From NCBI GenBank assembly GCA_021604645.1, contig BQJJ01000004.1, positions 124,001-188,000 on the forward strand: DNA of 64,000 nt, written 5' to 3'. Made by a program: the position numbers and the translations under genes. Below the pieces are notes generated by a model. It saw nothing but the letters and a program-made list of their open reading frames with translations. It was not told where the DNA came from and did not search any database. Shown in pieces: positions 7,226 through 14,317 of this stretch. The stretch is from Methyloligella sp. (lineage in GTDB: Bacteria; Pseudomonadota; Alphaproteobacteria; Rhizobiales; HXMU1428-3). Within the stretch, counting starts at the first letter, position 1. Each line of letters opens with the position of its first letter.

Positions 7226-9166
7226 ATGGCTAAACAAGACATGCAAGATGATTATGAGGCCGATGCTCCTAAGGATGTGAGCCGCATTCAGGATGTATTG
7301 GTTACATTGATTATCGCCCTTATTGGGACAGCGGTTTCGCTCGGTCTATATTTGCAATCTGGTTTTGGCATGATCCCGTCTCTTTGTGTTGGGGGTGGTT
7401 TGTTCATTTGGTTGCTATCTGCGCATTTCTTAATTACGCGAATGAGGTTGAAGCGGCTTATTCAAGGGCGGCTTACTCAATTAACAACAGATGTAAAAAA
7501 GCTAAAAAACGAATTGCAGGTCACAGAATTGTTGGCTGAAGGCCATAATGAGTTGCTTTCCGGGCAAGATGCGATTGAAAAAGCTATTCGTACAATTGTA
7601 AACCGTATTGATGATTATGATGGTCGTCTGAAAGTTTTGCAAAAGGTTGGTAAGCTAAGCTTAGAGAAGCCTAAGCGCGAAGAGCTTGTTGAGCAAAATA
7701 GTAAATTAGCAGTTCTTGGTCAGGAATTTGACAAGCTAAGTCAACAATTTCAGAATTTCGAACATCGATATGATAATGCCTCCAGGCAGCAATATAATTT
7801 AATGAAAGCTGAGCTTGATATTCTTGAATATGTTGTTCAGGAGTTAAGCGTTTCTGGTGGTGGGGATCGGTCTGTTTTTGCACAAAAGGCTATGGCAGCG
7901 ATTACCGGATTACGCCAAGTGCCTGACCTTAGAGATCTTGCGCATCAAGATGCTTCTCAATCTGGTTTATTATCCTCTTCGCTAGGTGGGGCTTCGTTAG
8001 GGCAGCCTTCCTTGCAATCTTCTGTACAACCGCAGGCTTTGATGGCTTCTCGTCCTCATCCTTCGAACAGTGTTTTGCCGCTTTCTGCTTTGTCTCAGTC
8101 TGCAGTGCCGCCATCTTCAAGTGCTGATTTGGACTTAGCTGAACAAAAAACAATTAATAAGCCGCAAACTAAATCTTATTTGCCACCCTCATCATTGGAC
8201 GCGTTGGCGGCTGCGGCTGAATTAGAAAAAAGTAGCAAGAGCTATGGAACTGTTTCTTCTTCAATTGGAGAGGACGCTCAGTCTCTAGCAATTTCTCAAA
8301 GCGCGTTAGCTTCTCAAAACCAGTTATCTACTCAGCATGTTTCCCATCAAGGTGATGCACACAAAAGTGATGCTCAGGGCGATAAAGGTGACTATTCATT
8401 ATTGGCGACAATTAATGATGCTATTGAAGCCAACCGGATTGAGTTGTTTTTACAACCAATTGTTGGGTTGCCTGACAGAGAATTGGTGTTTTATGAGGCT
8501 TATTCTCGGCTTAGAAATGATATTGGCCAATTGATTTTGCCACGTGACTTTATTCCTGTAGCAGAGACTGCGGAACTTGCCCCGATTATTGATAATCAGA
8601 TTATTTTGCGCTCCATTCAAGTGATCCAGCGGTTGGTTGAAAAGGGGAAGGGCCGAACTGTTTTCTGTAACCTCTCGATGACGTCACTTCGTGATGCTGA
8701 CTTCTTTTCTGAGTTTATGGACTTTATTGAAGCGAATAAATGGCTGAAAGATTATTTGATTTTTGAATTTTCTCAAAAATCATTAGAGAAAGCTGGAAGT
8801 CAAGAATTTGAGCGGATGACAGCTATTTCTAATCTTGGCTTTCGTTTCTCACTAGATCAGATTACACGACTTGATATTGATTTTAAGGCATTGGCTGATC
8901 GGCGCTTTGCTTTTGTTAAAATTAATGCGTCTCTCTTGCTTGGCAATATGGAAGGAGCGAAAGCTCAAATTCACTCAGCTGACCTAGATCATTTCCTCAA
9001 TCGTTTAAATATCACAATGATTATTGATAAGGTTGAGCGGGAATCTATTGTGCGTCAATTGCGCGATTATAATGTGAATTATGCGCAAGGTGATTTGTTC
9101 TGTGAACCTAAGCCTGTTCGTCCTGAAGTTTATGGCGGGGCGGCTGGTGCTGTTGCTGCGGCTTAA
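7226..9166 (+). CDS. Membrane-anchored degenerate EAL-domain protein
   Basis: The product has 646 residues. Two N-terminal membrane segments (about 22-43 and 48-70) are followed by a coiled coil (about 75-220), then a Ser/Gln-rich linker (about 225-390) and a C-terminal EAL domain (about 395-635). The domain keeps the fold (LQPIVG, FIPVAETAEL, FVKINASLLL, NYAQGDLF), but key sites differ. EAL reads EAY, the catalytic DDFGTG motif reads LDQITR, and the later AEGVE glutamate is lost (IDKVE). Phosphodiesterase activity is therefore unlikely; a c-di-GMP receptor or scaffold role is an inference. A terminator hairpin overlaps its stop codon. The gene is followed by the HAD hydrolase, an arrangement I have seen in related genomes. 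Confidence 0.85.
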   Translation: MAKQDMQDDYEADAPKDVSRIQDVLVTLIIALIGTAVSLGLYLQSGFGMIPSLCVGGGLFIWLLSAHFLITRMRLKRLIQGRLTQLTTDVKKLKNELQVTELLAEGHNELLSGQDAIEKAIRTIVNRIDDYDGRLKVLQKVGKLSLEKPKREELVEQNSKLAVLGQEFDKLSQQFQNFEHRYDNASRQQYNLMKAELDILEYVVQELSVSGGGDRSVFAQKAMAAITGLRQVPDLRDLAHQDASQSGLLSSSLGGASLGQPSLQSSVQPQALMASRPHPSNSVLPLSALSQSAVPPSSSADLDLAEQKTINKPQTKSYLPPSSLDALAAAAELEKSSKSYGTVSSSIGEDAQSLAISQSALASQNQLSTQHVSHQGDAHKSDAQGDKGDYSLLATINDAIEANRIELFLQPIVGLPDRELVFYEAYSRLRNDIGQLILPRDFIPVAETAELAPIIDNQIILRSIQVIQRLVEKGKGRTVFCNLSMTSLRDADFFSEFMDFIEANKWLKDYLIFEFSQKSLEKAGSQEFERMTAISNLGFRFSLDQITRLDIDFKALADRRFAFVKINASLLLGNMEGAKAQIHSADLDHFLNRLNITMIIDKVERESIVRQLRDYNVNYAQGDLFCEPKPVRPEVYGGAAGAVAAA

Positions 9167-9182
9167 AGCCGCTTATTTTTTC
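9158..9182 (+). terminator. Rho-independent terminator of the EAL gene
   Basis: GCGGCTTAAAGCCGC, which includes the TAA stop codon, forms a 6-bp GC-rich stem and is followed by TTATTTTTT. Confidence 0.7.
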
Positions 9183-9275
9183 CCTTCAAAATTATGGCTT
9201 GTGTTTTTAGCTGAGATTTGTTTTTGATGTGCGCGACTTACTATTGCAATTAGCGCAGTTTGGAGCACTCTCTCT

Positions 9276-10136
9276 ATGATCCCCCTCTTAAATTCTGTTT
9301 CATCACTTTCACAAACTTACGATGTTTGGTTCTGTGACATATGGGGCGTGATGCATAATGGTGAAACGGCATTTCAAAGCTCTATTGATGCGTGTCATGA
9401 GTTTCGTGAAAAGGGCGGCGCTGATGGTATAGGCGGGCGTGTGATTTTGCTTACTAATGCGCCGCGGCCAGATTTTTCTGTGGCTGAGCAGCTTGAAGGA
9501 TTTGGGGTGCCTGCCAGTTGTTATGATGGCATTGTTTCATCTGGTGATGTCTCTCAGCACCTTATTCGCTCATTTGAGGGGAAGCAGTTTTATCATCTGG
9601 GCCCGAGTAGGGATTTGCCTGTTATTGAAACAGCTGGCTTAAATCCCGTTCCCCTAGAGCAGGCGGATGTGATTTTATTGACCGGATTGTTTGATGATGA
9701 AACTGAGGGGCCTGAGGATTATCGTGAGATGCTGACAGGGGCCCAGAAGCGCAAACTCCCGATGATTTGTGCCAACCCTGATTTGCAGGTTGAGAGAGGC
9801 GCACGGCTGGTTTATTGCGCTGGTATTTTGGGTCAGCTTTATGAAGAGCTGGGCGGCGAGGTGCTTTATGCAGGCAAGCCGTATCTTCCTGTTTATGAGT
9901 TGGCGCAAAAGAGATTAAAAGAACTTTTCCCTGAAAACAATTACGATCCATCACGTATTTTATGTATTGGGGACGGCATGAAGACGGATATGCCAGGGGC
10001 GCTCAATGCAGGGTTTGATGCGCTGTTTGTGGCAAGCGGCCTGCATGTGGGAGCTGAGTTTGATCAAGCTTTTCTTGATGGACTGTTTGTGGACTTTGAT
10101 GCGAAGCCAATTGGGGCGCTTAGGCAATTTGGGTGA
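9276..10136 (+). CDS. HAD-superfamily class IIA hydrolase, TIGR01459 type
   Basis: A cytosolic HAD-fold protein of 286 residues, the usual size for TIGR01459, an alphaproteobacterial family of unknown substrate. Motif I reads FCDIWGVMHNG, so the nucleophile aspartate is present but the usual second aspartate (DxD) is tryptophan, as is typical of this subgroup. Motif II is in ILLTNAPRP, the conserved lysine is in AGKPYLPVYELA, and the acidic motif IV is CIGDGMKTDMPGALNAG. The AGKP segment and the position of the cap domain fit the NagD/class IIA fold. The substrate cannot be told from the sequence. The ATG is preceded by GGAG 13 bases upstream. Confidence 0.88.
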   Translation: MIPLLNSVSSLSQTYDVWFCDIWGVMHNGETAFQSSIDACHEFREKGGADGIGGRVILLTNAPRPDFSVAEQLEGFGVPASCYDGIVSSGDVSQHLIRSFEGKQFYHLGPSRDLPVIETAGLNPVPLEQADVILLTGLFDDETEGPEDYREMLTGAQKRKLPMICANPDLQVERGARLVYCAGILGQLYEELGGEVLYAGKPYLPVYELAQKRLKELFPENNYDPSRILCIGDGMKTDMPGALNAGFDALFVASGLHVGAEFDQAFLDGLFVDFDAKPIGALRQFG

Positions 10137-10178
10137 AAGGTAAATGACCTTGGAACTATATATAAATAGGTAAATAAG

Positions 10179-10613
10179 ATGATGGATGTAAAAGAGTTAT
10201 GGGAAACTGAGGACTTTGAGGAAATGGGCTGGCATGATGCCAGGATATATTCAATTGTAGTTCCTGGTGAGGATTATAAGTTAAAGCTTGATATTGATTA
10301 TATTTTTAAATGGGAACTAAAAGGAGAATTCTTTAACTTTTGGGTTTCGCCATGTTCTCTTAGTTTTCTGGATGTTTCTGATTTAAAAATCAATATAGAC
10401 TTCAAAAATAACTTGATGCTTTTTATTAGTGATATAAATCGATTTAATGAACGACTGTCACCTAATGGTAAGTTTACCGTATGGGACTATGAAATAGAGT
10501 GTGACAATGGGATGATTAGTTTCTCAGCTACAGGCTATGAGCAACAGGTTAGAAAACCTCCTGTTTTTAGTGAGGGGCAGTGGTTAACCATACCAGATAG
10601 AGATTTTTCTTAG
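10179..10613 (+). CDS. Orphan AT-rich hypothetical protein, immunity-like
   Basis: The product has 144 residues and no signal peptide, rich in Trp, Phe and Asp. It opens FEEMGWHDARIYSI, continues KLDIDYIFKWELKG, and ends ATGYEQQVRKPPVF...LTIPDRD. The pattern of short beta strands with WHDxxIY and LDIDYIFKW reminds me of scattered small proteins near toxin or immunity genes in unrelated bacteria, but I cannot name a family. The base composition is visibly lower in GC than its neighbours, which with its isolated position suggests acquisition by transfer (inference). It starts 42 bases after the HAD gene. ATG codons at 10179 and 10182 are both possible, with AGG at 10168-10170 as ribosome site. 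A strong terminator follows. Confidence 0.7.
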   Translation: MMDVKELWETEDFEEMGWHDARIYSIVVPGEDYKLKLDIDYIFKWELKGEFFNFWVSPCSLSFLDVSDLKINIDFKNNLMLFISDINRFNERLSPNGKFTVWDYEIECDNGMISFSATGYEQQVRKPPVFSEGQWLTIPDRDFS

Positions 10614-10673
10614 TTATAATTAAATGAAGAGAAAATATATCAGAAGAATTTTAGAGTGATTGTTATTGCTAAT

Positions 10674-10712
10674 AAAAAACCTGGACCATTTTTAGATGGT
10701 GCCAGGTTTTTT
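10674..10712. terminator. Bidirectional rho-independent terminator
   Basis: AAAAAACCTGG...CCAGGTTTTTT with an inner CCAT/ATGG stem. A runs and T runs on both sides let it end the orphan gene on the plus strand and cheZ on the minus strand. Confidence 0.85.
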
Positions 10713-10749
10713 GTTTTTAAATCGATAATATTAATTAGTGGTTGACCAC

Positions 10750-11403
10750 TTAAAAAAGATTGTCGATGTCGTTTTGGCTTACGGCTTCGGCGTCGTCTTG
10801 AGGGCCGTGAAGGATGAGGTCATCTTTTCTTTGTAAGCGCTCCAGGAAAGCAGTTTCATCAAAATCTCTGCGCTCTTTCTCGTTTTCTATACCGAGGAAG
10901 TTTGCGATTTTATGAATGCGATAATCTACGAAGTCCAATGTTTCAACAACGCGGTTGATCCGTTGGCCTGTGATATCCTGGAATGAGCACGCTTCGAAAA
11001 TTTCCATGATATTGCTTTCTACCGTAGTGTGGTAGGTTGCCGGATCTTGAGGATCTGCTGTCATGATTGTTTCAGCTGCTTCCATGATGCGGTTTGTTGC
11101 ATCTTCGGTTGCTTTTACAACGAGCTTTAATTCATTTTCTGCGCTTGATAGTGGGTCTACATCTTCTTTTGTATTTAGAAGTTGCATGTCGTCGCGTGTT
11201 TCGCTGATTTTTTCCATGATTTGATGGAAATCATTACCGACGATCGTATCTAAACGATTTAGAAATTCTTTTAAGGTTTCTACTGAACTCTGTGCAAGAT
11301 GTAGGACTTCTCCAAGAGAGGCCTCATCTTTTTCAACATTCGAGAGCTCATCACCTAATGTCTCGCACCTAAGTTTAGGTACGGCTTGGCTGGCTTTGGC
11401 CAT
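10750..11403 (-). CDS. cheZ: CheZ-like chemotaxis phosphatase
   Basis: CheZ removes phosphate from CheY-P. This 217-residue protein is largely helical, with a long hairpin of helices. The catalytic segment reads SFQDITGQRINRVV, where DxxxQ matches the Asp/Gln pair of CheZ. The C-terminus QNDIDNLF resembles the short CheY-binding tail of CheZ. It lies 88 bases downstream of a single-domain CheY on the same strand, so the pair is very likely a functional unit. No other chemotaxis or flagellar genes are in the window. The GCAGGAG ribosome site sits close to the ATG. Overall similarity to enterobacterial CheZ is low, so the name rests on motif and context. Confidence 0.82.
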   Translation of the reverse strand: MAKASQAVPKLRCETLGDELSNVEKDEASLGEVLHLAQSSVETLKEFLNRLDTIVGNDFHQIMEKISETRDDMQLLNTKEDVDPLSSAENELKLVVKATEDATNRIMEAAETIMTADPQDPATYHTTVESNIMEIFEACSFQDITGQRINRVVETLDFVDYRIHKIANFLGIENEKERRDFDETAFLERLQRKDDLILHGPQDDAEAVSQNDIDNLF

Positions 11404-11491
11404 GTTATTTTACTCCTGCTACTAAATACAAATGCAGATAAATTAAGGAAATGAGGCCTTTCAATTGCCGGCCTTCATTTCCTTGAATTTA

Positions 11492-11875
11492 TTATTCGCC
11501 GAAAACCGCGTTAATTTTGGCGCTGAGTGTTGCTGCATTAAAGGGCTTCACAATATAATTGTTCACGCCTGCTTTTTTCGCAGCAATTACGTTCTCAGTT
11601 TTAGATTCAGCTGTCACCATGATGAAAGGTGTTTTCATCAGGTTTTCATCTGAACGAACTTCTTTTAGAAGTTCATAGCCAGTCATTGGCTCCATATTCC
11701 AGTCTGAGATGACCAAGCCATACTGTCTTTGTTGCATTTTCGCTAATGCTTCAGTTCCGTCAGCAGCATCATCGATGTCGCTAAAGCCAAGTTGTTTTAG
11801 CAGATTCCGAATGATGCGGATCATAGTTTTATAATCATCAACCACCAGAACTGGCATTGAAAGATCAATAGCCAT
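11492..11875 (-). CDS. cheY: Single-domain CheY response regulator
   Basis: A stand-alone receiver of 127 residues. The acidic pair DD is in VLVVDDYKTM, the phosphoacceptor is the Asp of LVISDWNMEPMTG, the switch threonine is in MVTAES, and the lysine is in IVKPFNAAT. WNMEPMTGYELLK is the common chemotaxis CheY signature. The start is placed at the second ATG, preceded by GGAGAG five to six bases upstream. An in-frame ATG 12 bases earlier is possible. The protein feeds the CheZ-like protein encoded next on the same strand. It presumably binds the flagellar motor switch (known for the family). Confidence 0.92.
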   Translation of the reverse strand: MAIDLSMPVLVVDDYKTMIRIIRNLLKQLGFSDIDDAADGTEALAKMQQRQYGLVISDWNMEPMTGYELLKEVRSDENLMKTPFIMVTAESKTENVIAAKKAGVNNYIVKPFNAATLSAKINAVFGE

Positions 11876-12258
11876 TACGCTCTCCATTTCCCCTATTAGA
11901 GCAGGTTTCCCTGCCAGTTACGCAACACGCCCTATTGGGCCACTTTACAAAAATTAAGTGAGCAAAGACCTGCCAATGCCCAACATTCAGATTTATACAA
12001 TAACGAGAGGTACTAAAAATTAGGTTAATGGCATGGGGAATACTGTAAAAAAATTTTAAGAGACTCGCTTTTTTCCAATTTATTTCGGTTCAAATTATCA
12101 ATTTGCTGATGTTTTTTACTTTTGGGCGCTTTATTTGATCGCAAAAATCATCATTTGGGACATATTTCTCTTTTTTTAATCAGGATTTATGCGGAATAAC
12201 CTTGATGAGTGGCGGCGGCTTGGGTAGTGTCGCGCCAACTATAAAGAGGAATGAAATT
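11876..12258. other. Divergent intergenic region, no gene seen
   Basis: AT-rich spacer between cheY (leftward) and the MaoC gene (rightward). It should contain both promoters. I see no clear operator, riboswitch or repeat copy. Confidence 0.35.
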
Positions 12259-12696
12259 ATGACGAATCCTGCCACTGGTGGTTATTATATTGAAGATCTT
12301 GAGATTGGAATGGAAGAATCTTTCGTTAAAGAGGTAACGGAAGAGCTAATTATTGCTTTTGCTGAAATTTCAGGCGATACCAATCCAGTGCATCTTGATG
12401 AGGAATATGCCAAAACCACACGCTTTAAAGGGCGGATTGCGCATGGACTTTTAACGGCTGGTTTCATTTCAACTGTTTTGGGTACTAAGTTACCTGGTCC
12501 AGGTAGTATTTATTTGCACCAAGACCTTATTTTTCGCGCTCCTGTTCGCATTGGTGATGTTGTTACGTCATCTGTAAAAGTTGAAAAAATTAATTTTCAT
12601 CGCCGTGTTGTGACTTTAAGTTGCTCCTGCAGTGTTAATAACCGGGTGGTGATTGGTGGTGAAGCGGTGATGATGGTGCCGCCGCGCGAAGTTTAA
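12259..12696 (+). CDS. MaoC-family (R)-specific enoyl-CoA hydratase
   Basis: A hot-dog fold hydratase of 145 residues that adds water to trans-2-enoyl-CoA to give the (R)-3-hydroxyacyl form, feeding polyhydroxyalkanoate or lipid metabolism (known for PhaJ-like enzymes). The hydratase 2 motif is visible as EISGDTNPVHLDEEYA, with the catalytic Asp and His, then KGRIAHGLLTAGFIS. The start at 12259 is chosen because GAGGA lies eight bases before it. A TTG further upstream would add 19 glycine-rich residues of no family value. It is a single gene between cheY and ribF. The substrate chain length is not predictable. Confidence 0.9.
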   Translation: MTNPATGGYYIEDLEIGMEESFVKEVTEELIIAFAEISGDTNPVHLDEEYAKTTRFKGRIAHGLLTAGFISTVLGTKLPGPGSIYLHQDLIFRAPVRIGDVVTSSVKVEKINFHRRVVTLSCSCSVNNRVVIGGEAVMMVPPREV

Positions 12697-12881
12697 ATTT
12701 TTAGCTCACTCTACAATATAAAACTCTCATAGATGCTAGCTTTGTCTTTGCTGCATTGCTTGTTGCTTGAAGGTTGTCTTCGGTAAGTGTTGCGCTTTGT
12801 TGCTGACTTGTTTATTGCAAAGGCTAGCAATCATTTTGCATTTCTCTTGAGTTTTTTAATTCATGACGGTGAGTTTTGATA

Positions 12882-13856
12882 ATGTTAGACCTTTCTTCTT
12901 ATAAGACGTTTCCAGACACTATGAATGGGGCTGTTCTTGCGATTGGAAACTTTGATGGTGTTCATTTGGGGCATAAAGCTGTGCTCACCTACGCACTTGA
13001 TATAGCTAGGAAACGCAAATCTTCAGCTGGTGTGATGTTTTTTTCACCTCACCCTCGACAATTTTTTTCACCTGATACACCTTTGTTTATGCTCACAAAC
13101 CCCCGGCAAAAACGGGCCGAGTTTGAAAAAATCGGTTTGGATTTTGCCCTTGAGTTGTCATTTGACGCTGAGCTTGCGCAAAAAAGTGCAGAAGAGTTTG
13201 TCACACAGGTTTTGGTTGAGGGAGTGAAGGTTTCTCATGTTGTGGTTGGTTATGACTTCTTCTTTGGCCGTGGTCGAGGCGGTAATCCACAAATTTTACG
13301 CGAGCTAGGTGAGAACTTAGGCTTTGGCGTGACTATTGTTGATGCTGAAGGGCTTTTACCTTCTGATTGTGATAAAGAGCCAAATAGTGAATTAGCTGCT
13401 TCTGGGCAGTTGATTTATTCTTCTTCTCTTGTTCGTGATGCTCTGGAAGAAGGGCAAGTTAAGCGGGCAGCCAGCATATTAGGTCGTAATTGGCAGGTTG
13501 AGGGCGTTGTGACCTCTGGCGCTGGGCGCGGTGAAGGACTTGGGTTTCCAACGGCTAATTTGTCTCTTTCTAAAGGGTGTCATTTGCATCATGGGATTTA
13601 TGCAGCTTTGGTCCATCATAAAGAGAATGTTTATAAAGGGGCAGCTTATTTTGGGAAACGGCCTAGTTTTGATAATGATGAACCGGTTCTAGAGGTCTTT
13701 CTCTTTGATTATGATGGCAATTTATATGGCGACACCATTGCTGTTGAATTCGTTGATTTTGTGCGTGAAGATGTGAAATTTAGCGATATGGATGAGCTAA
13801 AGGTACAAATGGACGAGGATTGTCGGATTATTGAGCAGGTTTTGACTGAGAGATAG
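12882..13856 (+). CDS. ribF: Bifunctional riboflavin kinase / FAD synthetase
   Basis: RibF phosphorylates riboflavin to FMN and adenylates it to FAD. The product has 324 residues. The N-terminal nucleotidyltransferase domain (about 15-185) has GNFDGVHLGHKAVL with the HxGH motif, FSPHPRQFF, and YSSSLVRDALEEGQV. The C-terminal kinase domain (about 200-320) has GRGEGLGFPTANL and a GIYA segment. ATG at 12882 is preferred over the TTG at 12876; GGTGAG lies eight bases upstream. No FMN riboswitch is visible in the leader. A family A repeat starts two bases after the stop codon. Confidence 0.95.
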   Translation: MLDLSSYKTFPDTMNGAVLAIGNFDGVHLGHKAVLTYALDIARKRKSSAGVMFFSPHPRQFFSPDTPLFMLTNPRQKRAEFEKIGLDFALELSFDAELAQKSAEEFVTQVLVEGVKVSHVVVGYDFFFGRGRGGNPQILRELGENLGFGVTIVDAEGLLPSDCDKEPNSELAASGQLIYSSSLVRDALEEGQVKRAASILGRNWQVEGVVTSGAGRGEGLGFPTANLSLSKGCHLHHGIYAALVHHKENVYKGAAYFGKRPSFDNDEPVLEVFLFDYDGNLYGDTIAVEFVDFVREDVKFSDMDELKVQMDEDCRIIEQVLTER

Positions 13857-13857
13857 G

Positions 13858-14029
13858 TTTTTCTCTCACGGGCTATTCTGCCGCAGAAGGCGGCAGGCCC
13901 TCCGAGGGGCGGCGTATTTCTGTCGATCAGCTTATCCGTACTCGCTGTCGCTCCGTTCTGACTGATCTAGTGCACCGGGCAGCTTTTGCTGCCATGTACG
14001 TGCTCTAAAGAAGAGCACTCCCTTCTTCG
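13858..14029 (+). repeat. Family A hairpin repeat, copy 3 (complete, three clear hairpins)
   Basis: The left edge is TTTTTCTCTCACGGGCTATT. Hairpin 1 (13878-13896) pairs CTGCCGC with GCGGCAG. The core has GATCAGC and ACTGATC. Hairpin 2 (13978-13993) is GGCAGCTTTTGCTGCC. Hairpin 3 (14000-14018) pairs GTGCTCT with AGAGCAC. The right edge is CTCCCTTCTTCG. The stems differ from copies 1 and 2 but stay fully paired. Confidence 0.9.
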
Positions 14030-14080
14030 TAATGTTTGTATATAGGTGACGCGTTTTTAATGACTTCAATACTATGTGAA

Positions 14081-14118
14081 ACACTTTAAACGTTGAAGTA
14101 GTGTTACTCCTTCTTCGT
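14081..14118 (+). repeat. Truncated family A repeat (3' end only)
   Basis: ACACT...AGTGT forms a short third-hairpin equivalent containing TTGAAGT, followed by the typical right edge TACTCCTTCTTCG. It sits 52 bases beyond the complete copy. The rest of the gap to ileS (to 14317) is AT-rich; a TTGACA at 14201-14206 could be a -35 box, but no matching -10 stands out. Confidence 0.6.
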
Positions 14119-14317
14119 TAAGGTGGTTCTTAGTTTTGTTACAGTTTTTTCTATTGGCTTTTGTAAATTGGGTTTAGACTCTATATTGCGGTTAATTTCC
14201 TTGACAGTTTTTAGAACGGATGAAAAAACGTTAGATCTGGCTTTTGTCTGATTTGGTGTGTTTTTACTTCAGATTTATGCCTGATGCAGCTTTTCTCAAT
14301 TTTGAAGGTTTATTTTG

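Noticed and set aside
12697..12881. Possible FMN riboswitch before ribF
   Set aside because: The conserved FMN-aptamer boxes are not present in this short AT-rich spacer.
14201..14206. TTGACA as a promoter -35 box for ileS
   Set aside because: No recognisable -10 box occurs at a suitable distance; not strong enough to list as a promoter.
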